The notes below the pieces were generated by a model. That model saw nothing but the letters and a program-made list of their open reading frames with translations. It searched no databases and was not told the origin of the DNA. From assembly GCA_034370465.1 (NCBI GenBank), contig JAXMLA010000287.1:1-10223 (forward strand): a DNA stretch of 10,223 bases, written 5' to 3'. Made by a program: the position numbers and the translations under genes. Within the stretch, counting starts at the first letter, position 1; each line of letters begins with the position of its first letter. The DNA comes from UBA2197 sp034370465 (GTDB lineage Bacteria; Desulfobacterota; Desulfuromonadia; Desulfuromonadales; UBA2197). This document shows positions 1 through 5,906 of this stretch, one piece after another.

Positions 1-37
1 AGGACGTACAACAAAAGTAAAAAAAGCAAACACAGGA

Positions 38-81
38 ACTAAAAAAGGCCAGAGGCGAGAAAATTTCGCTCTGGCCTTTTT
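38..81 (-). terminator. Intrinsic terminator of the glutamate dehydrogenase gene (probably bidirectional)
   Basis: The arms AAAAAGGCCAGAG (42-54) and CTCTGGCCTTTTT (69-81) are perfectly complementary. Three more pairs (CGA at 56-58 with TCG at 66-68) extend the stem past one bulged G. On the minus strand the stem is followed by a T-run, the complement of the A-run at 41-46, about 25 bp after the dehydrogenase stop codon. The plus strand also ends in a T-run, so it could stop a rightward transcript too. Bases 1-37 hold nothing I can name. Confidence 0.9.
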
Positions 82-103
82 CTCTGGAAGTTCTCTGCGT
101 CCG

Positions 104-3091
104 TTAGTTGCGGGCAAATTTTCGGGTCAGATGCATGCGAATCATGTCGGAAAAGTCTGCTTCGCTCTCCCCTTGGTAGACCAGCGATGAGCCGATTTCC
201 GCAGCGAGGATGGCATGGCGATACTTTTCAGGGAGGCGGCTAAGGCGTTGTCGCAATCGAGGCATTTGGCGGATCAGCGCCGGGAGGTGCGCCAGAATTG
301 TCCGACGATAAAGCGGTTGGGTGCAGAGTTCCGGATGGCCCTGAAAAAAACGGTACAGGCGGGCATAATTGGCATTGATCTCGGTACTCAGGGCTTCGGA
401 GATCTCCGTACACATCAGTGTCGGTTGAGCCCGACGGCGCAGAACGATCAGTTCCGCTTCGTCTTTGGCGCGTCTTTTCAAAATGGTGAGGACATCGTGG
501 ACGTAGGCGGTCTTGTGTTCAAGGAACTCCGCGTTTGAGAGGAGGAGATTGGCGAGAACTTCGTAAGACGACGAGATGACGCCGCACTTGTTGGCCGAGG
601 CGTCGCGCATGATAAGGATGTTGTGCCGCTGCAGTTGCTGCCGCGCTTCCGGGGTCAGGAAAGAGTTGGCCCCCTCAACAATCACTTTGGCCGAGGGGGT
701 GCCGTCGGCGTGCAGGAACTTTTTCCAGTTTTCCTTGTCGATCGTCTCTGGACGGCCGCCAGCGGGGATAAAGAGGTCAGCAGTGACAGTAAAGATCAGG
801 TCAGTATAAGTTCGGGCGAATTGGTCGATGGGGATCCACTCTTCAACGAGACCGGAGTCGGTCATCGATATTTTGCAGTAAAGGTCCTGTAACTTGTCGC
901 GACGGACTCCTGAGCGCAACAGGAGGAAGCCACCGGGGTGTAGGTATTGCGGGTCGAAAGCGTCAAGGTCGTGGCGCAGGATGAGGCGCTTGAGTTCTGC
1001 ATGGTCAGCGCCAACGGGGTCAAAGAGGGCGGCGGTGCCATCCAGGATGAGGCGGATGGCGACTTGCGGCGATTGATCAAGGAGGAGGCGCAGAGCGTTG
1101 CCGGCGACATCGCCATTCGGCCCGCCGGTGAGTTTGAGGGAGTAAGGGTCACGGTCGATATCGATGCCGATTTCGCGCATGGCGATCTCGGCAAATTTCA
1201 CGACGCCTGTCGAGGTGACACCATATTCCTTGTGGTTGATGCCGATCTTTTTGCTCGACATAATGCCGATGCCAAGGATGTAGCCGCGCCGGTGCGAAAG
1301 GTCGGCGATCGCCTCGATCATTTCGTCGTGCATATTTTCGTCCGGGCCGAGCTCGATCGCTTCCTCCTGGCGATAGTAGTCGATAACCGCCGGATGTTTC
1401 GCCACGCCTTGTTCGGTCACGAAGATGTCGAGCAAGGCGTTGGTGATGCCGTATTGTAATTTATATAGACGCCAGGTCTCCATCACCCGCTCTTTGGGGG
1501 TGAGATCGGTGGCATTGAGGAGGGTGACAAGTTTCGAGCCCCCTTCATAGATGTCTTTGTTCTTGAGGTGTTGAGTATGCGCCAGAACAAAGTTCTCGCG
1601 AAAGAGGGTTTCAGCATTGGCGATATAGTCATCCTTGCTGCGGCTGATCACCGTCCGCCAGCCGCCACGGGCGATATCGGAGAAGCCGATGTGGTAACCG
1701 AAGCCGAAGCGGTTGAAGAAGAAGGTGATGCGGAAGGGAATGGCTTTGGGTAAATCGGCGATCGCCTCGGCTGGGAGTTCCTGGAGATAAGCCGGATCGA
1801 GGCGGAAAGCGATGGCCTGCTTTTCAACGATAAAGAAGTTGGTTTTGAGGGTGTGACGGATGAAGGCAAGGGCACAGCGAAAGATGGTCCGCCGGATTTC
1901 GTCAAGGTGACGGTGGCCGGTATTGAACTCGGTAATGGTGTTGATCGCCGCCGCCATGCGTTCTTCGTAGCTGCTTTCGCGTTCGGAGATAGCCGGTGCA
2001 AAGCGCTGGTGAAAGAGGGCGGTCAGTTGCAGCGCGATCTGCGGGTGTGACAGGAACGCATCCCGCACCTCAGGCAGCTTGTACTGGCCGGGAAGGCTGT
2101 GGGCGAGATTGGTGTGACAAAAGGCAATAAAGGCATTGATCAAGGTCGCGTCTTCGCCGCTCATCGTGCCGTTGCGGACAAACGTATTGTAAAGAGCGCT
2201 CTTGGTCGACAGGAGCTGAGCATTGGCCAGTTCCCGCTGCAGGCGCTTAAAGAGTTCATCTCCGGTGCAAAGAAGGCTGCCGTCACGGCGGCGGACATAG
2301 AAGGTCGACAGAAAGTAGGGATGGATGCCGTTGCTGATCGTCAGGCAGTAAGCGCGATTGACCCCGAGATCAAGGCGGTTGAAGACCTCCATGACCTGCA
2401 GAAGAAAGTCGCGTTGCGGCGGGTTGCCGACGGCAAAGTGGACCCTTGATTCGCTGCAATCGCTCTGGGGCTCAACGTCGAGGTAGAGGCCGTTGTTTTT
2501 GTTTGCCATGTGAAAAACGTTGAGAATCTGGGCGACGCGCAGCATCGAAGCGGTCCGCAGATAGCCTTCGTTGTTGACCCAGAGAAGACGCAACAGGTGG
2601 TCGAGTGCATTCAGATTGAAAGCAGGATAGTGCTTGCGCAATGTGGCTACGATCTTTTTTCGGAATTCCCCGGGAATCTTCACTTCTTTGGCGGCATTTA
2701 CTTCTTCATTGCTTTTGCGGTCAAACTCAAAACGCTGAATCTCTAGGGTCTGCTCTGTGCCGCTGACCGGGCTGGCCGAGTGGACAACCATGGCGTAAGA
2801 GATTTCTCGCTCCGGAAAACGCTGCAAGGTCTTATAAAGGGATCCTGGAGTGTTGAGGGTGGCAAGGATGAGTGACTTTTCGCGGTCGGCGAGGACGATG
2901 TGACGATTAAAGCGCAGGGTATCGAGCTCACGTTCCAGCAGTTCCAGCGCTTCCGGTTCGTCGCCGAGAGCCGTAAAAAAATAGGGAACCATCTCGGTTC
3001 GCAACCAACGGCGGTTCATCGCCCGGTTGGCGCGGGGCAACGGTGCAGTCAAGTGTGAGTTGGTCTTATCCTCAGGGAGATAGGGGGGCAT
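104..3091 (-). CDS. NAD-type glutamate dehydrogenase, large (~115 kDa) class
   Basis: This 995-residue protein probably catalyses reversible oxidative deamination of glutamate to 2-oxoglutarate and ammonia in the cytoplasm. It is about twice the length of classical hexameric GDHs (~450) and much shorter than the 180-kDa class (~1600). Residues about 64-130 look like an ACT-type regulatory domain (NTPGSLYKTL at 80-89). The catalytic half carries a substrate motif ARGGWR and EGGSK with Lys520, which matches the GGxKGG lysine of GDHs. A Rossmann-like GGPNGDVAGN starts near residue 656, VEGAN is at 805-809, and NKCGVISSSYEV corresponds to the family's N-GGV-S-E segment. The ATG has a strong Shine-Dalgarno, AGGAGG on the minus strand at 3097-3102, at 5-nt spacing. 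The reading frame is intact. It appears to be transcribed alone, with a terminator behind it. The family call is firm. Choice of glutamate over other amino acids, and NAD over NADP, is inferred from the class. The effector of the ACT-like region cannot be read from sequence. Confidence 0.92.
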   Translation of the reverse strand: MPPYLPEDKTNSHLTAPLPRANRAMNRRWLRTEMVPYFFTALGDEPEALELLERELDTLRFNRHIVLADREKSLILATLNTPGSLYKTLQRFPEREISYAMVVHSASPVSGTEQTLEIQRFEFDRKSNEEVNAAKEVKIPGEFRKKIVATLRKHYPAFNLNALDHLLRLLWVNNEGYLRTASMLRVAQILNVFHMANKNNGLYLDVEPQSDCSESRVHFAVGNPPQRDFLLQVMEVFNRLDLGVNRAYCLTISNGIHPYFLSTFYVRRRDGSLLCTGDELFKRLQRELANAQLLSTKSALYNTFVRNGTMSGEDATLINAFIAFCHTNLAHSLPGQYKLPEVRDAFLSHPQIALQLTALFHQRFAPAISERESSYEERMAAAINTITEFNTGHRHLDEIRRTIFRCALAFIRHTLKTNFFIVEKQAIAFRLDPAYLQELPAEAIADLPKAIPFRITFFFNRFGFGYHIGFSDIARGGWRTVISRSKDDYIANAETLFRENFVLAHTQHLKNKDIYEGGSKLVTLLNATDLTPKERVMETWRLYKLQYGITNALLDIFVTEQGVAKHPAVIDYYRQEEAIELGPDENMHDEMIEAIADLSHRRGYILGIGIMSSKKIGINHKEYGVTSTGVVKFAEIAMREIGIDIDRDPYSLKLTGGPNGDVAGNALRLLLDQSPQVAIRLILDGTAALFDPVGADHAELKRLILRHDLDAFDPQYLHPGGFLLLRSGVRRDKLQDLYCKISMTDSGLVEEWIPIDQFARTYTDLIFTVTADLFIPAGGRPETIDKENWKKFLHADGTPSAKVIVEGANSFLTPEARQQLQRHNILIMRDASANKCGVISSSYEVLANLLLSNAEFLEHKTAYVHDVLTILKRRAKDEAELIVLRRRAQPTLMCTEISEALSTEINANYARLYRFFQGHPELCTQPLYRRTILAHLPALIRQMPRLRQRLSRLPEKYRHAILAAEIGSSLVYQGESEADFSDMIRMHLTRKFARN

Positions 3092-3143
3092 ACGCGCCTC
3101 CTCGGGGGCAGGGATTTTGTCATGTTCTCAGTCGAGTGGGACT

Positions 3144-3171
3144 TTTATAGCACAGGATGACCAGCAAGGAA
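3144..3171 (-). promoter_or_regulatory. Candidate sigma-70 promoter of the dehydrogenase gene
   Basis: On the minus strand a good -10, TATAAA (3144-3149), sits 17 bp from a poor -35, TTTCCT. The predicted start near 3137 would leave a leader of about 45 nt with the strong ribosome site. The weak -35 suggests either modest strength or help from an activator. This is pattern reading only. Confidence 0.4.
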
Positions 3172-3194
3172 ATGAGGGTGTCGCCGGGGCGGGG

Positions 3195-3238
3195 CATCCC
3201 CCTCAATTCATAGAAGGAATTGAGGGGGATGTTTTTCT
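3195..3238 (+). terminator. Strong hairpin with plus-strand T-tract after the hydrolase-like gene
   Basis: The 15-nt arms CATCCCCCTCAATTC (3195-3209) and GAATTGAGGGGGATG (3217-3231) pair perfectly around a 7-nt loop and are followed by TTTTTCTT on the plus strand. It starts 8 bp beyond the stop codon of the minus-strand hydrolase-like gene, so it was probably kept as that gene's 3' hairpin. On the minus strand, however, it is preceded by an A-run and followed by GC-rich DNA. The classical terminator orientation is therefore rightward, where no gene is seen. Confidence 0.75.
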
Positions 3239-3239
3239 T

Positions 3240-3986
3240 CTAATGGAGTTCGCCGAAAACTTCTTCGTCGAAGTCATCACTCTCTCCCGGCACCAGGAGG
3301 TCAAGAAGGGCCAGCAGGCTGCCGTTGAAAGCACGGAGTCGGCCGCCGAGGCGCTGTCGCCAGCGTCGTCTCGCCGGCGGGGTCGGCGTGTCGATGAGCA
3401 GGAGCGGGAGCTGCAAGTCGGCGAGAAGAGCCAGTCCGGATTTTTTTTGCTGCTGCGGTCGCTGTGCAATCAGATCGAGCCAGGCGCGCAGGGCGGGGAG
3501 CTCGCTTAAGCTGATGCTTGCAGCGGGGGAGGTCGGGGCGGCACTGAAGAGTTCTCGGAGGAGGGGTGCAGCGCTCTCGGTCCGTAGTGTCTCCAGCAGA
3601 CCGTTGTGACCGGCAAAGCGGTGCAGGCTGGCGGCCATTCCCTGGGGGATGACCAGGCTTGACCCGACGATCCGCTCGGGATGTTTCTCCAGTAGATTGA
3701 GAAGCACGCAGCCTCCTCGACCAACGCCGAAGATTACCGCCCTGCCGATGCCGAGGTGGTTCAGCAGAGCGACGGCATCACCGGTAAGATCATCTACCGT
3801 ATCCTCCCCGCATTGGGCCAGGCCGCGCAGGTTGGTGAGGATGACGCGGAAACCGGCATGGACCAAAGCCGCAAAGCCGCGGTCGGAGATGGCACTATTG
3901 TCGATGCCGTCATGGATAAAGACGATGGCCGGTCCGGTGCCGTTCTGTTCAAAATTGAGTGTCGTGTTGTCGTGGGTAGTTTTCAT
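3240..3986 (-). CDS. Alpha/beta-hydrolase-fold protein lacking the catalytic residues
   Basis: The 248-residue product keeps the landmarks of the alpha/beta hydrolase fold: strand and oxyanion turn AIVFIHDG (20-27), NLRG (52-55, usually DxRG), and a nucleophile elbow with flanking helix, FGVGRGGCVLLNLLEKHPERI, around residues 86-106. The elbow should read G-x-S-x-G, but residue 89 is Gly (codon GGT, one base from AGT serine). The usual acid position after the LPLLLI strand is not an Asp in a recognisable motif. The late GH motif reads NGS, so the whole triad appears lost. The C-terminus is acidic (ESDDFDEEVFGE). The frame is open throughout, which argues for a retained non-enzymatic role and against decay. 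The ATG has AAGGAG on the minus strand at 3993-3998 with 6-nt spacing. It is separated from the dehydrogenase gene by about 150 bp and a hairpin, so probably has its own transcript. No specific substrate or partner can be named. Confidence 0.82.
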   Translation of the reverse strand: MKTTHDNTTLNFEQNGTGPAIVFIHDGIDNSAISDRGFAALVHAGFRVILTNLRGLAQCGEDTVDDLTGDAVALLNHLGIGRAVIFGVGRGGCVLLNLLEKHPERIVGSSLVIPQGMAASLHRFAGHNGLLETLRTESAAPLLRELFSAAPTSPAASISLSELPALRAWLDLIAQRPQQQKKSGLALLADLQLPLLLIDTPTPPARRRWRQRLGGRLRAFNGSLLALLDLLVPGESDDFDEEVFGELH

Positions 3987-3992
3987 CTGTTT

Positions 3993-3998
3993 CTCCTT
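3993..3998 (-). promoter_or_regulatory. Ribosome binding site of the hydrolase-like gene
   Basis: AAGGAG on the minus strand lies 6 nt before the ATG at 3986. It fixes the start, and no competing upstream start is needed. Confidence 0.8.
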
Positions 3999-4021
3999 GG
4001 TGATGGTCGTTGCTCTGTATA

Positions 4022-4039
4022 TAGCAAAGGATATACCAA
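4022..4039 (-). promoter_or_regulatory. Candidate sigma-54 (-24/-12) promoter for the hydrolase-like gene
   Basis: The minus strand reads TTGGTATATCCTTTGCTA. The invariant GG (4036-4037) and GC (4024-4025) are exactly 10 bp apart, and TTGCT at the -12 element matches consensus; the -24 element is TGGTAT against TGGCAC. The predicted start near 4012 leaves a leader of about 25 nt containing the ribosome site. No convincing sigma-70 pair was found in this stretch. Overlapping TATATA sequences in AT-rich DNA make a chance match possible. Confidence 0.45.
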
Positions 4040-4334
4040 GGTTTTATAATTATTTTCATATATAAATTTTGAGTAAAAACAGTATGTTATTAGACTTCTA
4101 TCTGTTATTGACGAAGCCGCTACGGAGATTCTTTTGCAGCGTTGCAAAACGCTGGAGTAAGATATTTGCTTTGAGAGCTTTGAATCTTTGGTTCAGAGAT
4201 AACATATTAAACAAAAAGGGTATTTCCGGGGATTTGTTGTTTGCATTTATGCGAAGAGGCAGGGATCGCTAGCGGCAAGCGTTCACAGGCCAAAGTCTGG
4301 AAGCGATGAAAAGTGTTTTTCGGGAAAATAACTG
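4040..4334. other. AT-rich intergenic region without a supported gene
   Basis: This stretch between the hydrolase-like gene and the tRNA promoter is visibly richer in A and T than its surroundings, especially 4040-4085 and 4155-4230. A short rightward open frame (TTG at 4069, stop ending at 4272, 67 codons) has no convincing ribosome site and resembles no family I know, so I do not call it a gene. The notable content is a pair of interleaved palindromes at 4132-4154. The region may be upstream control DNA for the leftward gene, or the remnant of something older beside the tRNA. Confidence 0.6.
4132..4154. repeat. Two interleaved perfect inverted repeats
   Basis: TTTTGCA-GCGT-TGCAAAA (4132-4149) and CAGCGTT-GCAA-AACGCTG (4137-4154) are each perfect 7-bp dyads with a 4-bp spacer. 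They overlap so that the loop of one is part of an arm of the other, with centres 5 bp apart. They lie about 130 bp upstream of the start predicted for the sigma-54-like promoter, a usual distance for an enhancer-binding activator. No T-tract follows, so it is not a terminator. The binding-site role is inference. Confidence 0.6.
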
Positions 4335-4363
4335 TTGACTCAAAAATCCTCCTCGACTATAGT
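4335..4363 (+). promoter_or_regulatory. Sigma-70 promoter of tRNA-fMet
   Basis: TTGACT (4335-4340), a 17-bp spacer and TATAGT (4358-4363) match the -35/-10 consensus at 10 of 12 positions. The predicted start near 4370 is only about 6 nt before the mature tRNA 5' end. It is the best promoter in the window, as expected for a stable RNA. Confidence 0.88.
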
Positions 4364-4375
4364 CTCGGAACTTGA

Positions 4376-4452
<77 letters not shown>

Positions 4453-4461
4453 AAAGAATTC

Positions 4462-4500
4462 AGGGACTTGCATTATGCAGGTCCCTTTTCTTTGTGTTTT
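4462..4500 (+). terminator. Intrinsic terminator of tRNA-fMet
   Basis: The arms AGGGACTTGCA (4462-4472) and TGCAGGTCCCT (4476-4486) pair with one T-G wobble around a 3-nt loop. A T-rich tail follows from 4486. It begins 9 nt after the encoded CCA. Confidence 0.88.
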
Positions 4501-4539
4501 GTACTTCGTACACTGAGCGAGATTATGTCATGCATGAAG

Positions 4540-4587
4540 CACAAAAAAATAAGCACCGACCTTACGGCCGGCGCTTATTTTTTTGTG
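4540..4587 (-). terminator. Intrinsic terminator of pal
   Basis: Two 22-nt arms (4540-4561 and 4566-4587) enclose a 4-nt loop. Each arm carries a 7-base A or T run next to a GC-rich inner stem. The only two imperfect positions (A4555 and A4559 on the plus strand) would be A-C mismatches in a rightward RNA but G-U wobbles in a leftward RNA. The fold therefore favours leftward termination, 29 bp after the pal stop codon. Confidence 0.9.
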
Positions 4588-4616
4588 TTATTTTCGTTCG
4601 TAACGTATCACTGCAA

Positions 4617-5153
4617 CTACATGAACTCCACCCGCCGGTTCAATGCCCGAGCCTCTTCATCAAAACCGACGACAGCGGGCTTCTCTTCCCCGTAGCTGAC
4701 CACTTCCAGTCGATCTGCTGCAATGCCGAGAGTCGTCAGGTAGTTTTTGACCGAAAGGGCCCGCTTTTCACCTAATGCAATATTGTACATTTCGGAACCG
4801 CGATCATCGCAGTGCCCAGCAACGATTGCTTTGAGGGCGGGATTTTGCAGGAAAACCTGCGAGGTATTGACTAGGGACGCCTTGCTGGCATCACTGAGCA
4901 GAAATGAGTCGTAGTTAAAATAGACGGGTTCGATGGCGATACCCAGCTCGCCGAGAGATTTTCCGCCGCGGTCGGTGATCTCGGCGGCTTCGATCACTGG
5001 GGGTGATGCTTTTGGCTGAGTGATCGATTCTTCAGCAGTTGTCGCGCTGCTTGCAACCGGAAGAGCTTCGGGAGCTTTCGGGGCGGTTTTGCGTGCACAA
5101 CCGGCAAGAGCAAAACAGAGGAGTGTGGCGATAATAAAAAGAGCTTTATTCAT
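4617..5153 (-). CDS. pal: Peptidoglycan-associated lipoprotein Pal (OmpA-like domain)
   Basis: Pal is an outer-membrane lipoprotein that binds peptidoglycan and works with the Tol complex in envelope integrity and cell constriction. The 178-residue product has a short signal peptide ending in the lipobox LAGC, with Cys19 as the lipidation site. An Ala/Pro-rich linker (about 20-60) follows, and then a C-terminal OmpA-like domain from about residue 73. Diagnostic pieces are VYFNYDSFLL (77-86), GHCDDRG (113-119), YNIALGEKRA (123-132) and NRRVEF (172-177), which hold the conserved Asp and Arg that contact diaminopimelate. The start is supported by CGAGGT on the minus strand (5161-5166) with 7-nt spacing. 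Upstream by 84 bp is a gene for a small anchored protein that probably shares its transcript. tolQ, tolR, tolA, tolB and ybgF/cpoB are not seen beside it, unlike many proteobacteria. They may lie elsewhere, or this may be a second Pal-like copy. Confidence 0.93.
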   Translation of the reverse strand: MNKALFIIATLLCFALAGCARKTAPKAPEALPVASSATTAEESITQPKASPPVIEAAEITDRGGKSLGELGIAIEPVYFNYDSFLLSDASKASLVNTSQVFLQNPALKAIVAGHCDDRGSEMYNIALGEKRALSVKNYLTTLGIAADRLEVVSYGEEKPAVVGFDEEARALNRRVEFM

Positions 5154-5237
5154 GGTGTGAACCTCGAAAAGTTGGTTGTTAAGGATCTCTTAGTGATCAG
5201 TTTTGCGAGCAGCCTGTTAGTAGAGTAAAGCTTCTGA

Positions 5238-5606
5238 CTAACTAAAGAAGAGAGGCGCTTCATCGGGAGGCACAACGATATCGAGGTAGACATCGGGGGG
5301 CATGGTGAATTCTTGAGCGGGAAGTTGCGGGTCGAGTGCCGGAGCCAGGACGAAAACAAGCTCTATCTGTTCCGGTTTAACGATATCTGATAAAAGTCTT
5401 TTGACTTTAAAGAGGTAAGGGGTTTTTTCCGGTGATTCTTCATCGGCGCAAACAATTGCTGTCTGGAAAATATACTCCTGGATGGGGCCCGCAAACATTT
5501 CGTGCGTATAACTGCCAAGCCTGGTGGCAAGAAGTACGACGATCAGGAGAAAAGCTAGGCCTTTGCAGTAAGGCTTTATTGTTTTGGTTAAGGTCGCGTT
5601 TTGCAT
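5238..5606 (-). CDS. Small membrane-anchored or exported protein of unknown function
   Basis: I do not recognise this 122-residue protein. It has a basic N-terminus (K8, K11, K15) and then a hydrophobic segment at about 16-28 (GLAFLLIVVLLAT). It therefore has either an uncleaved anchor or a signal peptide without a clear cleavage site or lipobox. The remaining ~90 residues would lie in the periplasm and are mixed and acidic, with a Pro-rich end (LPAQEFTMPPDVYLDIVVPPDEAP). The hydrophobic segment directly after the ATG supports this start, but the Shine-Dalgarno is poor. The next Met (37) would remove the anchor. It precedes pal by 84 bp on the same strand with no convincing terminator between, so a shared transcript and an envelope role are plausible inferences. 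Confidence 0.7.
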   Translation of the reverse strand: MQNATLTKTIKPYCKGLAFLLIVVLLATRLGSYTHEMFAGPIQEYIFQTAIVCADEESPEKTPYLFKVKRLLSDIVKPEQIELVFVLAPALDPQLPAQEFTMPPDVYLDIVVPPDEAPLFFS

Positions 5607-5693
5607 TTTTAACAGTGTGATCCATTTTTCTGGTGAGATATCGTCGATTTTCAGGGGGATTTTTCCCCGTCGACCAAGGAATTAACTGTACCT

Positions 5694-5721
5694 TTTATCG
5701 TAAATATCATTAAAAAGTCAA
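5694..5721 (-). promoter_or_regulatory. Candidate sigma-70 promoter of the small protein - pal unit
   Basis: On the minus strand TTGACT (5716-5721) and GATAAA (5694-5699) are separated by 16 bp, giving 5/6 and 4/6 matches to consensus. The surrounding DNA is AT-rich. The predicted leader of about 80 nt contains a small possible hairpin (GGGG-AAAAAT-CCCC within 5643-5674) with no T-tract. Confidence 0.55.
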
Positions 5722-5819
5722 TGTCGATATTTCGCTTGTCACCTTCCGGCAATGGGCTCTTTGGATTTGATCCCCGTGGAGTTGTTTATTTAAGTCTCCC
5801 TTCGCAGCCGTGATAACTC

Positions 5820-5848
5820 TTTACACCTTTGTCGCCGATTGTTAACAT
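5820..5848 (+). promoter_or_regulatory. Candidate sigma-70 promoter of the smc cluster
   Basis: TTTACA (5820-5825), a 17-bp spacer and TAACAT (5843-5848) match consensus at 5/6 and 4/6. The predicted start near 5855 leaves a leader of about 50 nt before smc. Together with the leftward promoter it makes 5607-5906 a divergent control region. I see no other gene in those 300 bp. Confidence 0.5.
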
Positions 5849-5906
5849 GCGCGGCTTGCAACGCCTCATCCTTGCAATGAATTTATAGTTTTCCGAGTCG
5901 GAGTCA

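Noticed and set aside
947..1459. Rightward open frame of 170 codons inside the dehydrogenase gene
   Set aside because: It is antisense to the conserved catalytic region of the dehydrogenase, with no ribosome site or recognisable family.
3117..3509. Rightward open frame of 130 codons across the hairpin and the hydrolase-like 3' end
   Set aside because: It runs through the hairpin and opposite a recognisable fold. The translation is low-complexity, and no promoter pair was found.
4069..4272. Possible 67-codon gene in the AT-rich gap
   Set aside because: It has a TTG start without a clear ribosome site, no recognised family, and contains the interleaved palindromes. Non-coding control DNA explains the region better, though a short gene is not excluded.
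5643..5674. Hairpin in the leader of the small protein - pal unit as a riboswitch or attenuator
   Set aside because: The stem is short, with no T-tract, no alternative pairing and no known riboswitch core. It is noted only within the promoter entry.
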